This document shows positions 28,257 to 38,871 of a stretch of DNA of 64,000 nt, piece by piece. Position 1 is the stretch's first letter. Every line of letters starts with the position of its first letter. This DNA comes from Flavobacteriaceae bacterium (GTDB taxonomy: Bacteria; Bacteroidota; Bacteroidia; Flavobacteriales; Flavobacteriaceae), in contig CANKLE010000003.1 in the NCBI GenBank assembly GCA_947483075.1, forward strand, positions 1 to 64,000, read 5' to 3'. Below the pieces are notes generated by a model that had not been told where the DNA came from, made no database searches, and saw only the letters and a program-made list of their open reading frames with translations. Made by a program: the position numbers and the translations under genes.

Positions 28257-30800
28257 CTAATTGATCGGATTTTCAATTTTTTTTATGGCAACAGTAAGTT
28301 CTTGCTTATCCCCATCAAGATCCATAAATATTTCGTCGCCAATGCCAATTTTAGAAGTGATGATCTCTTCGGCTAGGGCATCTTCAACATATTTTTGAAT
28401 GGCTCGTTTAAGTGGTCTGGCGCCAAATTGTTTATCAAAGCCTTTTTCGGCAATGAAGGATTTGGCTTCGGCAGAAAGCGCCAGTTGATAGCCCAAATCA
28501 GCGACACGGGCAATGAGTTTTGCCAACTCAATTTCGATGATTAAATCGATGTCGTGTTTTTCTAAAGAATTAAATACAATTACGTCATCAATACGATTCA
28601 AAAACTCGGGAGCAAAGGTTTTTTTCAAGGCATTTTCGATAATGCTTTTCGAGTTCTCGTCGGTTTGGGCCACTTTGGCAGCGGTTCCAAATCCTACGCC
28701 TTGTCCAAAATCTTTCAGCTGTCGTGCGCCAACATTAGAAGTCATGATGATGATGGTGTTTTTGAAGTCAATTTTACGACCCAGACTGTCTGTCAGATAC
28801 CCGTCATCCAATACTTGCAACAACATATTAAACACATCCGGATGCGCTTTTTCGATTTCGTCCAACAACACTACGCAATAGGGCTTTCTGCGTACTTTTT
28901 CGGTGAGCTGACCGCCTTCTTCATAGCCCACATAACCAGGAGGCGCTCCCACCAAACGCGAAATGGCAAATTTCTCCATGTATTCACTCATGTCAATGCG
29001 CACCAAAGCGTCTTCAGAATCAAACAATTCTTTGGCGAGTACTTTGGCCAATTGTGTTTTTCCCACACCCGTTTGTCCCAAAAAGATAAAAGAACCAATG
29101 GGTTTGTTGGGGTCTTTGAGTCCGGCACGGTTGCGTTGAATGGAACGCGCAATTTTCATGACCGCTTCTTTTTGTCCAATCACCTTACCTTCAATAAGTT
29201 CAGGTAGATTGGCTAATTTGTTGCTTTCGGTTTGCGCAATGCGATTTACCGGAATTCCCGTCATCATCGAAACCACATCGGCTACGTTGTCTTCGGTAAC
29301 CATGATGCGATTGGATTTGGCATCTTCTTCCCATTGCTCTTGGGCTACGGCCAAGTCTTTTTCGATCCGTTTTTCGTCGTCGCGCAGTTTGGCGGCTTCT
29401 TCGTATTTCTGGCGTTTCACCACCGCCGATTTTTGTTCGCGTACTTCTTCCAACTGACGTTCCAAATCTAAAATTTGTTTGGGAACATCGATATTGGTGA
29501 TGTGCACCCGTGAACCCGCTTCATCCAAAGCGTCAATGGCTTTGTCTGGCAAGAATCGTTCCGACATATAGCGGTTGGTCAATTTGACGCAGGCTTCAAT
29601 CGCCTCTTGGGTATACGTTACGTTGTGGTGGTCTTCGTATTTATTTTTTATGTTATTTAAGATGGTTATCGTTTCCTCAACCGAAGTAGGCTCCACAATG
29701 ATTTTTTGAAAACGGCGTTCTAGTGCGCCATCTTTCTCAATGTATTGGCGGTATTCGTCTAGGGTAGTGGCACCAATACATTGAATTTCACCACGGGCTA
29801 ATGCGGGTTTAAACATATTGGAGGCATCCAAGGAACCGGTGGCTCCACCGGCACCCACAATGGTATGGATTTCGTCAATGAACAAAATAATGTCGTCGTT
29901 TTTTTCGAGTTCGTTCATTACCGCTTTCATGCGCTCTTCAAACTGCCCGCGGTATTTGGTTCCGGCAACTAAGCTGGCCAAATCTAAGGTCACGACACGT
30001 TTGTTGAATAAGATTCGGGAAACTTTTTTCTGTATGATACGTAAAGCTAAACCCTCTGCGATAGCTGATTTACCAACGCCAGGCTCCCCAATTAACAACG
30101 GATTGTTTTTTTTGCGGCGGCTCAGGATCTGAGAAACGCGTTCTATTTCTTTCTCACGGCCTACCACAGGGTCTAGTTTTCCTTCTTCGGCCATTTCTGT
30201 TAAGTCGCGACCAAAATTGTCTAAAACCGGTGTTTTAGACTTTTTGTTGGTTTTGGATGAGGCATTACTGAAGTTACTTTCTTTGAACGATTCATCGCCA
30301 GATCCGTCCTCATTGTAGGCTTCGTTTTTGGGTAGATTTTCTAGGTAATTGTCTTCGTGTGGCTCCAAGCTTAAGTATTGCTCCTTGGCCGTATCGTAAT
30401 CGATTTTTAACTTGTTTAATAATTTCGTTGTCGGATCATTTTCGTTGCGTAAAATACAAAGCAACAAATGCGCCGTGCTGATCGAAGTGCTTTGAAAAAC
30501 TTTGGCTTCTAAAAAAGTAGTTTTTAAGGCGCGTTCGGCTTGACGTGTGAGGTGTAGGTTTTTCTTTTCGTTGCTGCCAACTAAATTTGGGTTGGGCGGA
30601 CTTAATATTTCTACTTTTTTGCGCAAATGGTCTAAATCTATAGACAGGTTGTTTAAGATGCTAATTGCCTTTCCGTTGCCATCGCGCAAGATGCCCAACA
30701 TGAGGTGCTCAGTGCCAATAAAATCATGACCTAACCGAAGGGCTTCTTCTTTGCTGTAGGTGATTACGTCTTTAACTCGGGGGGAAAAATTATCGTCCAT
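28257..30800 (-). CDS. clpC: ATP-dependent Clp protease ATPase subunit ClpC
   Basis: The 847-aa AAA+ unfoldase feeds proteins to ClpP. The double Clp_N repeat is at about 1-145. The first AAA module has GEPGVGKSAIAEG near 238. A UVR-type coiled-coil insert (RQKYEEAAKLRDDEKRIEKD) near 455 identifies ClpC rather than ClpB. The second AAA module has GQTGVGKTQLAKVLAKEL near 565, and a VGFG tripeptide-containing loop (DFGQGVGFGTAA) near 680 is the ClpP contact. ClpC works in the cytosol in protein quality control and regulatory proteolysis. It is divergent from gyrA across a 260-bp gap. Confidence 0.95.
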   Translation of the reverse strand: MDDNFSPRVKDVITYSKEEALRLGHDFIGTEHLMLGILRDGNGKAISILNNLSIDLDHLRKKVEILSPPNPNLVGSNEKKNLHLTRQAERALKTTFLEAKVFQSTSISTAHLLLCILRNENDPTTKLLNKLKIDYDTAKEQYLSLEPHEDNYLENLPKNEAYNEDGSGDESFKESNFSNASSKTNKKSKTPVLDNFGRDLTEMAEEGKLDPVVGREKEIERVSQILSRRKKNNPLLIGEPGVGKSAIAEGLALRIIQKKVSRILFNKRVVTLDLASLVAGTKYRGQFEERMKAVMNELEKNDDIILFIDEIHTIVGAGGATGSLDASNMFKPALARGEIQCIGATTLDEYRQYIEKDGALERRFQKIIVEPTSVEETITILNNIKNKYEDHHNVTYTQEAIEACVKLTNRYMSERFLPDKAIDALDEAGSRVHITNIDVPKQILDLERQLEEVREQKSAVVKRQKYEEAAKLRDDEKRIEKDLAVAQEQWEEDAKSNRIMVTEDNVADVVSMMTGIPVNRIAQTESNKLANLPELIEGKVIGQKEAVMKIARSIQRNRAGLKDPNKPIGSFIFLGQTGVGKTQLAKVLAKELFDSEDALVRIDMSEYMEKFAISRLVGAPPGYVGYEEGGQLTEKVRRKPYCVVLLDEIEKAHPDVFNMLLQVLDDGYLTDSLGRKIDFKNTIIIMTSNVGARQLKDFGQGVGFGTAAKVAQTDENSKSIIENALKKTFAPEFLNRIDDVIVFNSLEKHDIDLIIEIELAKLIARVADLGYQLALSAEAKSFIAEKGFDKQFGARPLKRAIQKYVEDALAEEIITSKIGIGDEIFMDLDGDKQELTVAIKKIENPIN

Positions 30801-31060
30801 GTGCTTGTAATTGCTAGTGTGATTTGTGTGCTCTAGGGGCTAGTTTCAAAAACCATTCCTTTCTTTGGGTACTGTCAGCTAATAGACAAAAAAAAAGTTA
30901 ATAATAAAAGGGCAATCCAACTTAACTTATTAACTGAATTCGGGTGGAATATTGTTAATAAATAGCCTTATTTTAGACGGAATTATGATTAAAAAATGAT
31001 CTGAAAAGGGTATATTAGCGAGATTTTTTTACACAAAATAATTTTTAAACTAACTAGAAT

Positions 31061-33604
31061 ATGTCTGACGGAGAAAAGTTAATTCCTATCAATATCGAGG
31101 ATGAAATGAAATCAGCCTACATCGATTATTCGATGTCGGTAATTGTATCAAGAGCACTTCCTGATGTTAGAGATGGCTTGAAACCAGTACATCGAAGAGT
31201 ACTTTATGGAATGTATGATTTAGGCGTTTTTTCAAATAAAGCGCACAAAAAATCCGCTAGAATTGTGGGTGAGGTTTTGGGTAAGTACCACCCTCACGGC
31301 GATACTTCGGTATATGATGCCATGGTGCGTATGGCGCAAGAATGGAGTTTGCGTTATTTGTTAATTGACGGACAAGGAAATTTTGGTTCGGTAGATGGCG
31401 ATAGTCCTGCTGCCATGCGTTATACAGAAGCCCGTATGAAAAAGATGTCAGAAGACATTATGGCAGACATTGACAAAGAGACCGTAGATTTTCAATTGAA
31501 TTTTGACGACACCTTATACGAGCCCAAAGTAATGCCTACGCGTGTTCCGAATTTGTTAATCAACGGAGCTTCGGGAATTGCAGTAGGGATGGCCACCAAT
31601 ATGGCACCGCACAATTTGCGTGAAGTAATTGACGGAACCTTAGCCTATATTGACAACAATGACATCGAAATTGACGAATTAATCAATTACGTCAAAGCAC
31701 CAGATTTTCCTACAGGCGGTGTAATATATGGCTACGATGGCGTTCGCGAAGCATTCAAAACCGGAAGAGGCCGAATCGTGATGCGTGCCAAAGTGAATTT
31801 TGAAGAAGTAGATGGACGCGAATCCATCATCGTGACCGAAATTCCTTACCAAGTGAACAAGGCGGAGATGATCAAGAAAACTGCCGATTTGGTTAACGAT
31901 AAGAAAATTGAAGGCATTGCCAACATTCGAGACGAATCGGATCGTAACGGGATGCGTATCGTGTATATCTTGAAGCGCGATGCCGTTCCAAACGTGGTGT
32001 TGAATACCTTATTTAAATATACTCAACTCCAATCTTCGTTTAGTGTAAACAACATTGCTTTGGTAGCAGGTCGTCCACAAATGTTGAATCTAAAAGATTT
32101 GATTCACTATTTTGTAGAACACCGTCACGATGTGGTAGTGCGCAGAACCAAATACGATTTGCGCAAAGCCGAAGAGCGTGCCCATATCTTAGAAGGTTTG
32201 ATTATAGCGTCAGATAACATTGACGAAGTTATTGCCCTGATTAGAGGTTCGAAAAACACCGACGAAGCTCGGGAGAAATTAATGACCCGTTTCAGTTTGT
32301 CCGACATTCAGTCGCGTGCCATTGTTGAAATGCGTTTGCGTCAATTGACAGGATTAGAGCAAGACAAATTGCGTGCTGAATACGAAGACATCATGAAATT
32401 GATTCAAGAGTTGAAAGCCTTGTTAGACAGCAAAGAATTGCGCATGGAACTCATTAAAACAGAATTGAATGAAATTCGCGACAAATATGGCGATGACCGT
32501 CGTTCTACCATCGAATATTCTGGTGGCGATGTGAGCATCGAAGATTTAATTGCCGATGAAAACGTGGTGATTACGATTTCGCATGCGGGTTACATTAAAC
32601 GCACGAATTTATCCGAATACAAAACCCAAAATAGAGGAGGAGTTGGCCAAAAAAGTGCCGGTACCCGTGACCAAGATTTCTTGGAACACATGTATGTAGC
32701 CACCAACCACCAGTACATGATGTTCTTTACGCAAAAAGGAAAATGTTTCTGGATGCGCGTGTACGAAATCCCAGAAGGAAGCAAAACCAGCAAAGGCCGT
32801 GCGATCCAAAACTTAATCAACATCGAAAGTGACGATAAAGTAAAAGCCTTTATTTGCACCAAAGACTTAAAAGACACCGAGTACATCAACAACCATTACG
32901 TGATCATGGTAACCAAACAAGGTATCGTGAAAAAGACTTCGTTGGAGCAATATTCTAGACCGCGTGTCAACGGGGTTGCCGCAATTACCATTCGCGAAGA
33001 TGACGAATTGTTTGAAGCCAAATTGACCAACGGCGAAAGCCAAATATTACTAGCTGTTAAGTCGGGTAAATTGGTTCGATTCGAAGAAGGAAAAACTCGC
33101 CCAATGGGAAGAACCGCCTCGGGTGTGCGCGGAATTACCTTGGCCGATGAGCAGGATGAAGTTATTGGAATGGTGTCGGTAAATGACATGAGCAGCGAAA
33201 TTTTGGTCGTGGCCGAGAATGGCTACGGAAAACGTTCCAGCTTGGACGAATACCGCATTACCAACCGCGGTGGAAAAGGAGTAAAAACCTTGAACATCAC
33301 CGAGAAAACCGGAAAATTAGTTTCGATCAACAACGTAACCGATGCCGATGATTTGATGATCATCAACAAATCGGGCTTAACGATCCGAATGGATGTGGCT
33401 GATTTACGCGTGATGGGTAGAGCGACCCAAGGTGTTCGTCTGATCAACATCAAAGGAAATGACTCTATTGCGGCGGTAACCAAAGTGATGAAAGAAGAAG
33501 AAGCGCCAGAAGGGGAAGGCATTGATGAAGAAGCATCAGAAGACGCAATCGAAGAGGGAGATGCCACGGTAACTTCAGATTCAGAGGAACCAACAGAAGA
33601 ATAA
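31061..33604 (+). CDS. gyrA: DNA gyrase subunit A
   Basis: The 847-aa subunit cuts and rejoins DNA during ATP-driven negative supercoiling. The active-site tyrosine is in AMRYTEARM near 123. The quinolone-determining region reads [12 protein letters not shown], so the position of E. coli Ser83 is Thr and that of Asp87 is Asp. The C-terminal half has the beta-pinwheel repeats, with GyrA-box-like [11 protein letters not shown] (about 525) and [10 protein letters not shown] (about 730). An acidic tail (about 808-847) ends the protein, as is common in Bacteroidota. The gene for the TPR protein begins 17 nt downstream, so the two may be transcribed together. Confidence 0.97.
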   Translation: MSDGEKLIPINIEDEMKSAYIDYSMSVIVSRALPDVRDGLKPVHRRVLYGMYDLGVFSNKAHKKSARIVGEVLGKYHPHGDTSVYDAMVRMAQEWSLRYLLIDGQGNFGSVDGDSPAAMRYTEARMKKMSEDIMADIDKETVDFQLNFDDTLYEPKVMPTRVPNLLINGASGIAVGMATNMAPHNLREVIDGTLAYIDNNDIEIDELINYVKAPDFPTGGVIYGYDGVREAFKTGRGRIVMRAKVNFEEVDGRESIIVTEIPYQVNKAEMIKKTADLVNDKKIEGIANIRDESDRNGMRIVYILKRDAVPNVVLNTLFKYTQLQSSFSVNNIALVAGRPQMLNLKDLIHYFVEHRHDVVVRRTKYDLRKAEERAHILEGLIIASDNIDEVIALIRGSKNTDEAREKLMTRFSLSDIQSRAIVEMRLRQLTGLEQDKLRAEYEDIMKLIQELKALLDSKELRMELIKTELNEIRDKYGDDRRSTIEYSGGDVSIEDLIADENVVITISHAGYIKRTNLSEYKTQNRGGVGQKSAGTRDQDFLEHMYVATNHQYMMFFTQKGKCFWMRVYEIPEGSKTSKGRAIQNLINIESDDKVKAFICTKDLKDTEYINNHYVIMVTKQGIVKKTSLEQYSRPRVNGVAAITIREDDELFEAKLTNGESQILLAVKSGKLVRFEEGKTRPMGRTASGVRGITLADEQDEVIGMVSVNDMSSEILVVAENGYGKRSSLDEYRITNRGGKGVKTLNITEKTGKLVSINNVTDADDLMIINKSGLTIRMDVADLRVMGRATQGVRLINIKGNDSIAAVTKVMKEEEAPEGEGIDEEASEDAIEEGDATVTSDSEEPTEE

Positions 33605-33621
33605 CTAAAAATACCATAAAC

Positions 33622-34896
33622 ATGAAAAGTAAGTATGTACTCCTTGCATCGGCTTTCGTATTATCTATGACTACGTTTGCCCAAAAGGACCAAATTAAAG
33701 CGGCCGAAAAAGCCTTAAAAAATGGCAATGCGGCAGAAGCCCTAATCAGTTTGTCTCAAGCCGATCCTTTATTGGAAGCAGCCACTCCCGCCGAAAAAGC
33801 ACAATACCATTTTGTAAAAGGAAATGCGGCGCTCGATTTAGCCAACAAAAATGTAGATGTTTTCGCCAACATGACCTTGGCAGCCAATTCCTACAAACAA
33901 GTAGTTGAAATTGAAAAAGCTGCAGGTAAAGCTAAATTTACGGAGCAAGCTGCTGCGGCTTTAGTCAATTTAAAAAGCACTTTGATTAATAAAGCAGTTG
34001 AATCGGGTAACCAAAAGAACTACAAAGAAGGGGCCCTACTTTTGTATGCGGCCTATGAACTCGATAATGCGGATGTTGAAAAATTGTATTACGCTGCCAG
34101 TTATGCCGTGAATGCACAAGAATACGACACGGCTTTGTCTTATTACAATGAGCTAAAACGTTTAAACTATTCTGGCGAAGGAACAGCCTATTACGCCAAA
34201 AATGTCTTGAACGAGCAAGAAGAGTTTTTTGCCTCGAAAGAAGACCGCGATACAAAAGTAAAATTAAAATTGTATACCGATCCACGCGAAGAAGCAATTC
34301 CTTCTAAACGAGGTGAAATCTACAAAAACATTGCCTTGATCTTGTTGCAAAAAAATGAAACCGAAGCCGCCAAAACCGCTTTGGCTGAAGCGCGAGTAGC
34401 CAATCCTGATGATACGTCTTTAACCTTGGCCGAAGCCGATATTTACTTGAAATTACAAGATTTTGTAACCTACAAAAAATTGATATCAGAAGTATTGGCC
34501 AAAAACCCGAACGATGCCGATTTGGTCTACAATTTAGGTGTAATTTCATCCAAAACAGATTCTGCTGCCGCCCAGCAATATTACAAGCGTGCCATCGAAA
34601 TTAAACCCGACTACATCAACGCCTATTTGAATTTGGCTATCCTCATTTTGGATGGAGAGAAAAAATTGGTAGACGACATGAACAAATTGGGTACTTCAGA
34701 AAAAGATATGAAAAAATATGAGGTATTGAAAAAACAACGCGACGGTTTGTTTTTATCGTCAATTCCTTATTTAGAAAAAGCCTACGAATTGAATCCAGCC
34801 AACGAAGATGTGGGTACAACCTTACTCAATGTGTACAGTGCCTTAGAGATGATGGATAAGAAAAAAGAATTAAAAGCCAAATTGGGTAAAAAATAA
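33622..34896 (+). CDS. Tetratricopeptide-repeat protein, exported
   Basis: The 424-aa protein has a signal peptide (MKSKYVLLASAFVLSMTTFAQ). TPR-like helical repeats fill the rest, the clearest at about 230-340 (EIYKNIALILLQKNETEAAKTAL, LVYNLGVISSKTDSAAAQQYY, and the PDYINAYLNLAIL block). It is probably periplasmic and acts as a scaffold; the partner is unknown. It follows gyrA by 17 nt, an arrangement that looks co-transcribed. The transcript ends at the hairpin at 34914-34944. Confidence 0.85.
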   Translation: MKSKYVLLASAFVLSMTTFAQKDQIKAAEKALKNGNAAEALISLSQADPLLEAATPAEKAQYHFVKGNAALDLANKNVDVFANMTLAANSYKQVVEIEKAAGKAKFTEQAAAALVNLKSTLINKAVESGNQKNYKEGALLLYAAYELDNADVEKLYYAASYAVNAQEYDTALSYYNELKRLNYSGEGTAYYAKNVLNEQEEFFASKEDRDTKVKLKLYTDPREEAIPSKRGEIYKNIALILLQKNETEAAKTALAEARVANPDDTSLTLAEADIYLKLQDFVTYKKLISEVLAKNPNDADLVYNLGVISSKTDSAAAQQYYKRAIEIKPDYINAYLNLAILILDGEKKLVDDMNKLGTSEKDMKKYEVLKKQRDGLFLSSIPYLEKAYELNPANEDVGTTLLNVYSALEMMDKKKELKAKLGKK

Positions 34897-34913
34897 TACC
34901 TTGATTACAAAAC

Positions 34914-34944
34914 AAAAAAGCCATCTGAATAGATGGCTTTTTTT
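34914..34944. terminator. Bidirectional terminator
   Basis: The stem aaaagccatct/agatggctttt (34916-34926 and 34931-34941) has a 4-nt loop and A/T runs on both sides. It lies between the plus-strand TPR gene and the minus-strand subtilase gene. Confidence 0.85.
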
Positions 34945-34960
34945 ATGCAATAAAGTAAAC

Positions 34961-37900
34961 TTACTTTTTATTAATCTTCACTGTTTCTGTGGCCGAACTG
35001 GTTTGCACTTTAAACAAATAGGTACCGGGTGCTAAGGATTCAATATTCATTTCGGCTTTGCGGTCGTTCACATTTTGCTGTAACACCAATTGACCCAAGA
35101 GATTGAAGGCGCTTATGGATTGAATCGTTTCTACCGCATCAAAATGCAATTCAGATTGTGCTGGGTTGGGGTAGTAGATGAATTTGCTTTTCGTTACTTG
35201 TGAAGTAGCCAAATTGGCACAGGTTACCGTGGCATTAAATCCTGAAGCGGTATTGGCTCCATCTGAATAAAACACGAAGGTTAATTTTCCAGACGCATCG
35301 GTTGAGGTTACGGTTCCCGGTGAATTGGTTCCCGTATAGCCGTATTGTTCGACGATATAAGGAGAAGTGGTGCTCGGTCCGTTGTAAATGGTTAAACGAT
35401 CAATGCCATTTTCTAAATTGAACGAAGTAAAGGTTACCGAAACTTGATCTCCCGCATTAATCGGATTCATGGTGGTAGTGTAATATTCGCTGTTGCTGTA
35501 ATTTCCTGTTGGACCTCCGGTATCAAAAAACACCCCATCTACACAGTGGTTAATTAAGGTGTTGAATGATTTGGTTACTAAATTCGAAAAAGTACTTGCG
35601 GCACAACTCGAACGCACATAAAAATCATAAGAAGAAAAGGAGTTTAATCCGTCAACGGTATAGGAATTGGTGTTAACTGTGGTATAAGTACCTGTTGATC
35701 CACTTCCGGCGGGCACTACCAGAACTTCAAATGAAGAAGCACCATTTGGGTTGGTCCAAGTAAAAGTAGCTCCGCCAATGGTAACATTAGACACAGAAAC
35801 TACTAAATTGGAACTGCAATTGGTGGTAAACGAATTTGGTGAAGAATAGTCAGAGAAACCGCATTCGTTGGCTGCTTTTACTCGCCAGTAATAGGTGGTT
35901 CCGTAAAATAAATTCGTCAGATTGAGTTGATTTGTGAAGGACGCATAGGTTTGAACCGCTGTGCCAAAACTTGCGTCGGTTGAAACTTCGATGCTGTAAC
36001 TGGCCACATTGTTTCCGATGTTTTCCCAAACTAGGGTAGTGGTATTGGTTGCAATAGTTGCCGCATTTACTGGAGTGGTTAGTGCTGGTCCAGCAACTTG
36101 TGGGCTTTGAATAATTAAAGTATAGAATAAATTGGTTGTAACGGCTCCAGCAGTAGCAACTACAGTTAGGTTATAGGTGCCTGCCGGAACGGTGTCTAAA
36201 TTACTCAAGGTAATTGTATTAGCACCCGAAGCAGTTAATGAATCTACATTGAAACTAGCTGTAGCTCCTGCGGGCAATCCGCTGTAACTGAATTGCGCTA
36301 CACCACTAAATGAAGGCTTGGCTTCTAATTGAAAATTAAAGGCTGTAGAGGCAGTGCCCGCACAAATTCGATTTGTCATCACTTCATTCGAGGAAAGCAA
36401 AATCGATTTTCCCTTGATGTTGCTGAGCAATAACGAATATTTTTGCAAGGCATTTAGGAGGTTGCCTTTGTGGTTTATCGTCACCGTATAGGTTCCAGCA
36501 CCAGCGGCTACTTCAATTTTTTCTACATTATCTACTGTGTTATCGGCTTTGGTGGCTGCTGCAGTTACTTGTGCAGGATTTAATTTCCAAGGATAATTGA
36601 TGGTCGTATTTTTTGAAATTCTAAAATCTAAATCATTGACTAACGCGGGTGCAAAATAATCTTCGATAGAATTATTTACAATGGTTGCCGTAGGATCAGT
36701 CCAACAAATAGTTCCGCTGATGGCTTTAGTGGCATCATTGGGTTCAAAATTAAACGTATAGGAAGCACCTTGGTTTAAGGTTGTTTCTTTTACCAAAGCA
36801 TCAACTCCGTCGTTGGTGAGCAAAACAGCTGCGCGCTCGGCATTTAGTAAGCCCCAACCAAATTTATAATCCGGTCCTGTGGCTGATCCCGCTTCATCGG
36901 CGGTATGTATTGCTAAGCCACGTAGGGTAGCTGATCGCATGAATACACCTTTTAAGTTTTTGAAATGTTGTTGCAACAGCAGTAAAGTACCGGCTACGTT
37001 TGGAGAAGACATCGAAGTGCCATCATAGGAAGCATAAGAAGAATCGGAAGTTGAAGTAGACGAACGAACATTCACCCCTTTACCGCAAATGTCTGGTTTT
37101 ACACGGCCGTCGTCTGTTGGCCCATAACTACTGAAGCTCGACATGACTACGCTCGAAGCCGAAGTATATGTGGTAACCTGATTTACAGCCGCCACGATAA
37201 TCCCATTTTTTGAGGTGCTTTTTCCTGATAATAAATCATAGCCATTTTTGGCCGTATTGTAACCTGAATTTCTAGAATTTCCTGCCGAATTTACAAACAA
37301 ATAGTAGGGAGCATTAAACATGATGTTGTCAAATGCTTTTGCCTCGGCATCGTATTTCCCCCATTTATATACCGGAACTGTTGCCGGATCGCTCCCATAG
37401 GAGTGGTTGGAAATCAATAAACCATTGGCAGCTGCTTGTGTAACTTCATAGGTGTCGGTGGTCCAGTCATAGGCCCGAAGATTGGCTTGGCTTGCCATAC
37501 CTTTAGACGAGGGACTGGCTGTAGCATTTCCCATCATCGTTCCAGATACGTGAGTTGCATGATCTGAAACGGAAGTAGGATTGTCTACTTGGGTAACACG
37601 ACCTGTAAGCAATTGATGGGTGCTGCGCACTTTCCCGCCATCCCAAATGCCAATGGTCATGTTCTGCCCATCGAGTTGTAAACCTAGGCTTCCGCCGGTA
37701 TTCAAACGATTTGCTCGCGTAGTTAAGGCTGCACCTACGTTATCGGTAGTATAATAAATCGGATTATCAAATTCGTCTACGCTTACTAATTCAGAAATAC
37801 CACCGTTGGGTTTCACAATAAATTCCTGCCAACCTTTCACAGCAGCCAGTTCGATTGCTCGGCGTTTGTTGGCTTTATAGATGGAATCATAAATCGGAGC

Positions 37901-38020
37901 AATTCTATTGAGTTCAGCTAGATTGGTTTCTGCTGCAATTTTTACTTTATCTGAATCGGTTTGTGCATGAGTAAAATGCATACAGGCAAGCGTAAAAAAG
38001 AATACTAATTTTAATTTCAT
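34961..38020 (-). CDS. Subtilisin-like S8 protease with T9SS sorting domain
   Basis: The 1019-aa secreted protein has a signal peptide (about 1-19). The S8 catalytic domain lies at about 100-400: Asp in IGIWDGGKV near 131, His in DHATHVSGTMMG near 157 and Ser in DGTSMSSPNVAG near 341. Fibronectin III-like repeats (about 650-830) and a CUB-like domain (about 840-945, LTIYNGP, LTFVFYSDG) follow. A type A C-terminal sorting domain (about 950-1019, YYPNPAQSELHFD ... APGTYLFKVQ) predicts export and surface attachment or release by the type IX system. It is a candidate extracellular digestive protease. Confidence 0.95.
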   Translation of the reverse strand: MKLKLVFFFTLACMHFTHAQTDSDKVKIAAETNLAELNRIAPIYDSIYKANKRRAIELAAVKGWQEFIVKPNGGISELVSVDEFDNPIYYTTDNVGAALTTRANRLNTGGSLGLQLDGQNMTIGIWDGGKVRSTHQLLTGRVTQVDNPTSVSDHATHVSGTMMGNATASPSSKGMASQANLRAYDWTTDTYEVTQAAANGLLISNHSYGSDPATVPVYKWGKYDAEAKAFDNIMFNAPYYLFVNSAGNSRNSGYNTAKNGYDLLSGKSTSKNGIIVAAVNQVTTYTSASSVVMSSFSSYGPTDDGRVKPDICGKGVNVRSSTSTSDSSYASYDGTSMSSPNVAGTLLLLQQHFKNLKGVFMRSATLRGLAIHTADEAGSATGPDYKFGWGLLNAERAAVLLTNDGVDALVKETTLNQGASYTFNFEPNDATKAISGTICWTDPTATIVNNSIEDYFAPALVNDLDFRISKNTTINYPWKLNPAQVTAAATKADNTVDNVEKIEVAAGAGTYTVTINHKGNLLNALQKYSLLLSNIKGKSILLSSNEVMTNRICAGTASTAFNFQLEAKPSFSGVAQFSYSGLPAGATASFNVDSLTASGANTITLSNLDTVPAGTYNLTVVATAGAVTTNLFYTLIIQSPQVAGPALTTPVNAATIATNTTTLVWENIGNNVASYSIEVSTDASFGTAVQTYASFTNQLNLTNLFYGTTYYWRVKAANECGFSDYSSPNSFTTNCSSNLVVSVSNVTIGGATFTWTNPNGASSFEVLVVPAGSGSTGTYTTVNTNSYTVDGLNSFSSYDFYVRSSCAASTFSNLVTKSFNTLINHCVDGVFFDTGGPTGNYSNSEYYTTTMNPINAGDQVSVTFTSFNLENGIDRLTIYNGPSTTSPYIVEQYGYTGTNSPGTVTSTDASGKLTFVFYSDGANTASGFNATVTCANLATSQVTKSKFIYYPNPAQSELHFDAVETIQSISAFNLLGQLVLQQNVNDRKAEMNIESLAPGTYLFKVQTSSATETVKINKK

Positions 38021-38094
38021 AAATTTTGATGTAAATTTTTGCTAAAGTAACATTATAATCGGAATGACTAATAGGTACTCCACGTTAACAACTG

Positions 38095-38856
38095 TTAAAT
38101 TATTTTTTTAATAACCCGAAGTTTATGGGTATGTTTATTGAGCTCTGCATTGTAAATTCCGAGATGATCTAACCGATCTACGCGAACTTTTCCGCTAGCA
38201 TGAATGATGTAATTGTCTTCCATGATAATGCCTACGTGGATGATCTTTCCATCTTCATTGTCAAAAAAAGCCAAATCACCCGCTTCACTTTCTTCAATAA
38301 AACTCAAGGGAATTCCTTGCGAAGCTTGCTGAGAAGCGTCTCTAAGCAAATGATAGCCGTTTAATTTGTAGACCATTTGGGTAAACCCAGAACAATCAAT
38401 TCCAAAGGGGGTTTTCCCGCCCCACATATAGGGTGCATTCAAATACATAAATGCAGTTGCAATAAGTTTAGATTTATCTTGAATGCCTGCAAGTTTCATT
38501 CCATCAAAACTCATTTGCTGCAGGTTTACAGTTGGGTTGGCTAAAAAAGAAACCGAGGCGCCCAAGGTAATGGGCAACAACTCATTATTAGGAAATGTAA
38601 TGTACTCGACCAAATCACCATTTAATACAATAGGCAATTGGTTCAGTGCTTCAAATTCATCAGAACTCAGTAGCCGAAATTGCTTTTCGTCTATCCAACC
38701 TTCGTATTGGTCAAATTGCAACTTGATTTTGCGCCATTGTTTCTGTTTTTCAAGGATTGAGAAATGCTCCCCAAACAAAACTTGGGATACGATTTCACTT
38801 CGATCTGAAGGCTCTAAACGAAGTGGGATTACCGCTAAATTGCAAATTCCAAACAT
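38095..38856 (-). CDS. C40-family (NlpC/P60) cysteine peptidase with SH3 domain
   Basis: The 253-aa protein has a bacterial SH3 domain at about 1-65 (RLEPSDRSEIVSQVLFGEHFSILEK) and an NlpC/P60 domain at about 130-253. The catalytic Cys is in FGIDCSGFTQMVY near 157, the His in IIHVGIIMED near 209, and another His follows in YIIHASGKV. Such enzymes cleave cell-wall peptides between D-Glu and diamino acids. There is no obvious signal peptide, which is common for the Flavobacterium form and leaves its location uncertain. The thiolase gene lies 15 bp upstream on the same strand. Confidence 0.92.
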   Translation of the reverse strand: MFGICNLAVIPLRLEPSDRSEIVSQVLFGEHFSILEKQKQWRKIKLQFDQYEGWIDEKQFRLLSSDEFEALNQLPIVLNGDLVEYITFPNNELLPITLGASVSFLANPTVNLQQMSFDGMKLAGIQDKSKLIATAFMYLNAPYMWGGKTPFGIDCSGFTQMVYKLNGYHLLRDASQQASQGIPLSFIEESEAGDLAFFDNEDGKIIHVGIIMEDNYIIHASGKVRVDRLDHLGIYNAELNKHTHKLRVIKKII

Positions 38857-38871
38857 GAACTAGTAGATTGA

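Noticed and set aside
28513..29457. Plus-strand ORFs of 100-180 codons inside clpC
   Set aside because: Antisense to a well-supported ClpC; composition is that of the complementary frame.
30801..31060. Shared divergent promoter for clpC and gyrA
   Set aside because: Only one-mismatch matches such as TATATTAG at 31011-31018 were found, without a well-spaced -33 element. Not called.
34961..38020. Separate adhesin gene for the fibronectin/CUB part
   Set aside because: The frame is continuous from the signal peptide through the S8 triad to the sorting domain, so it is a single multidomain protein.
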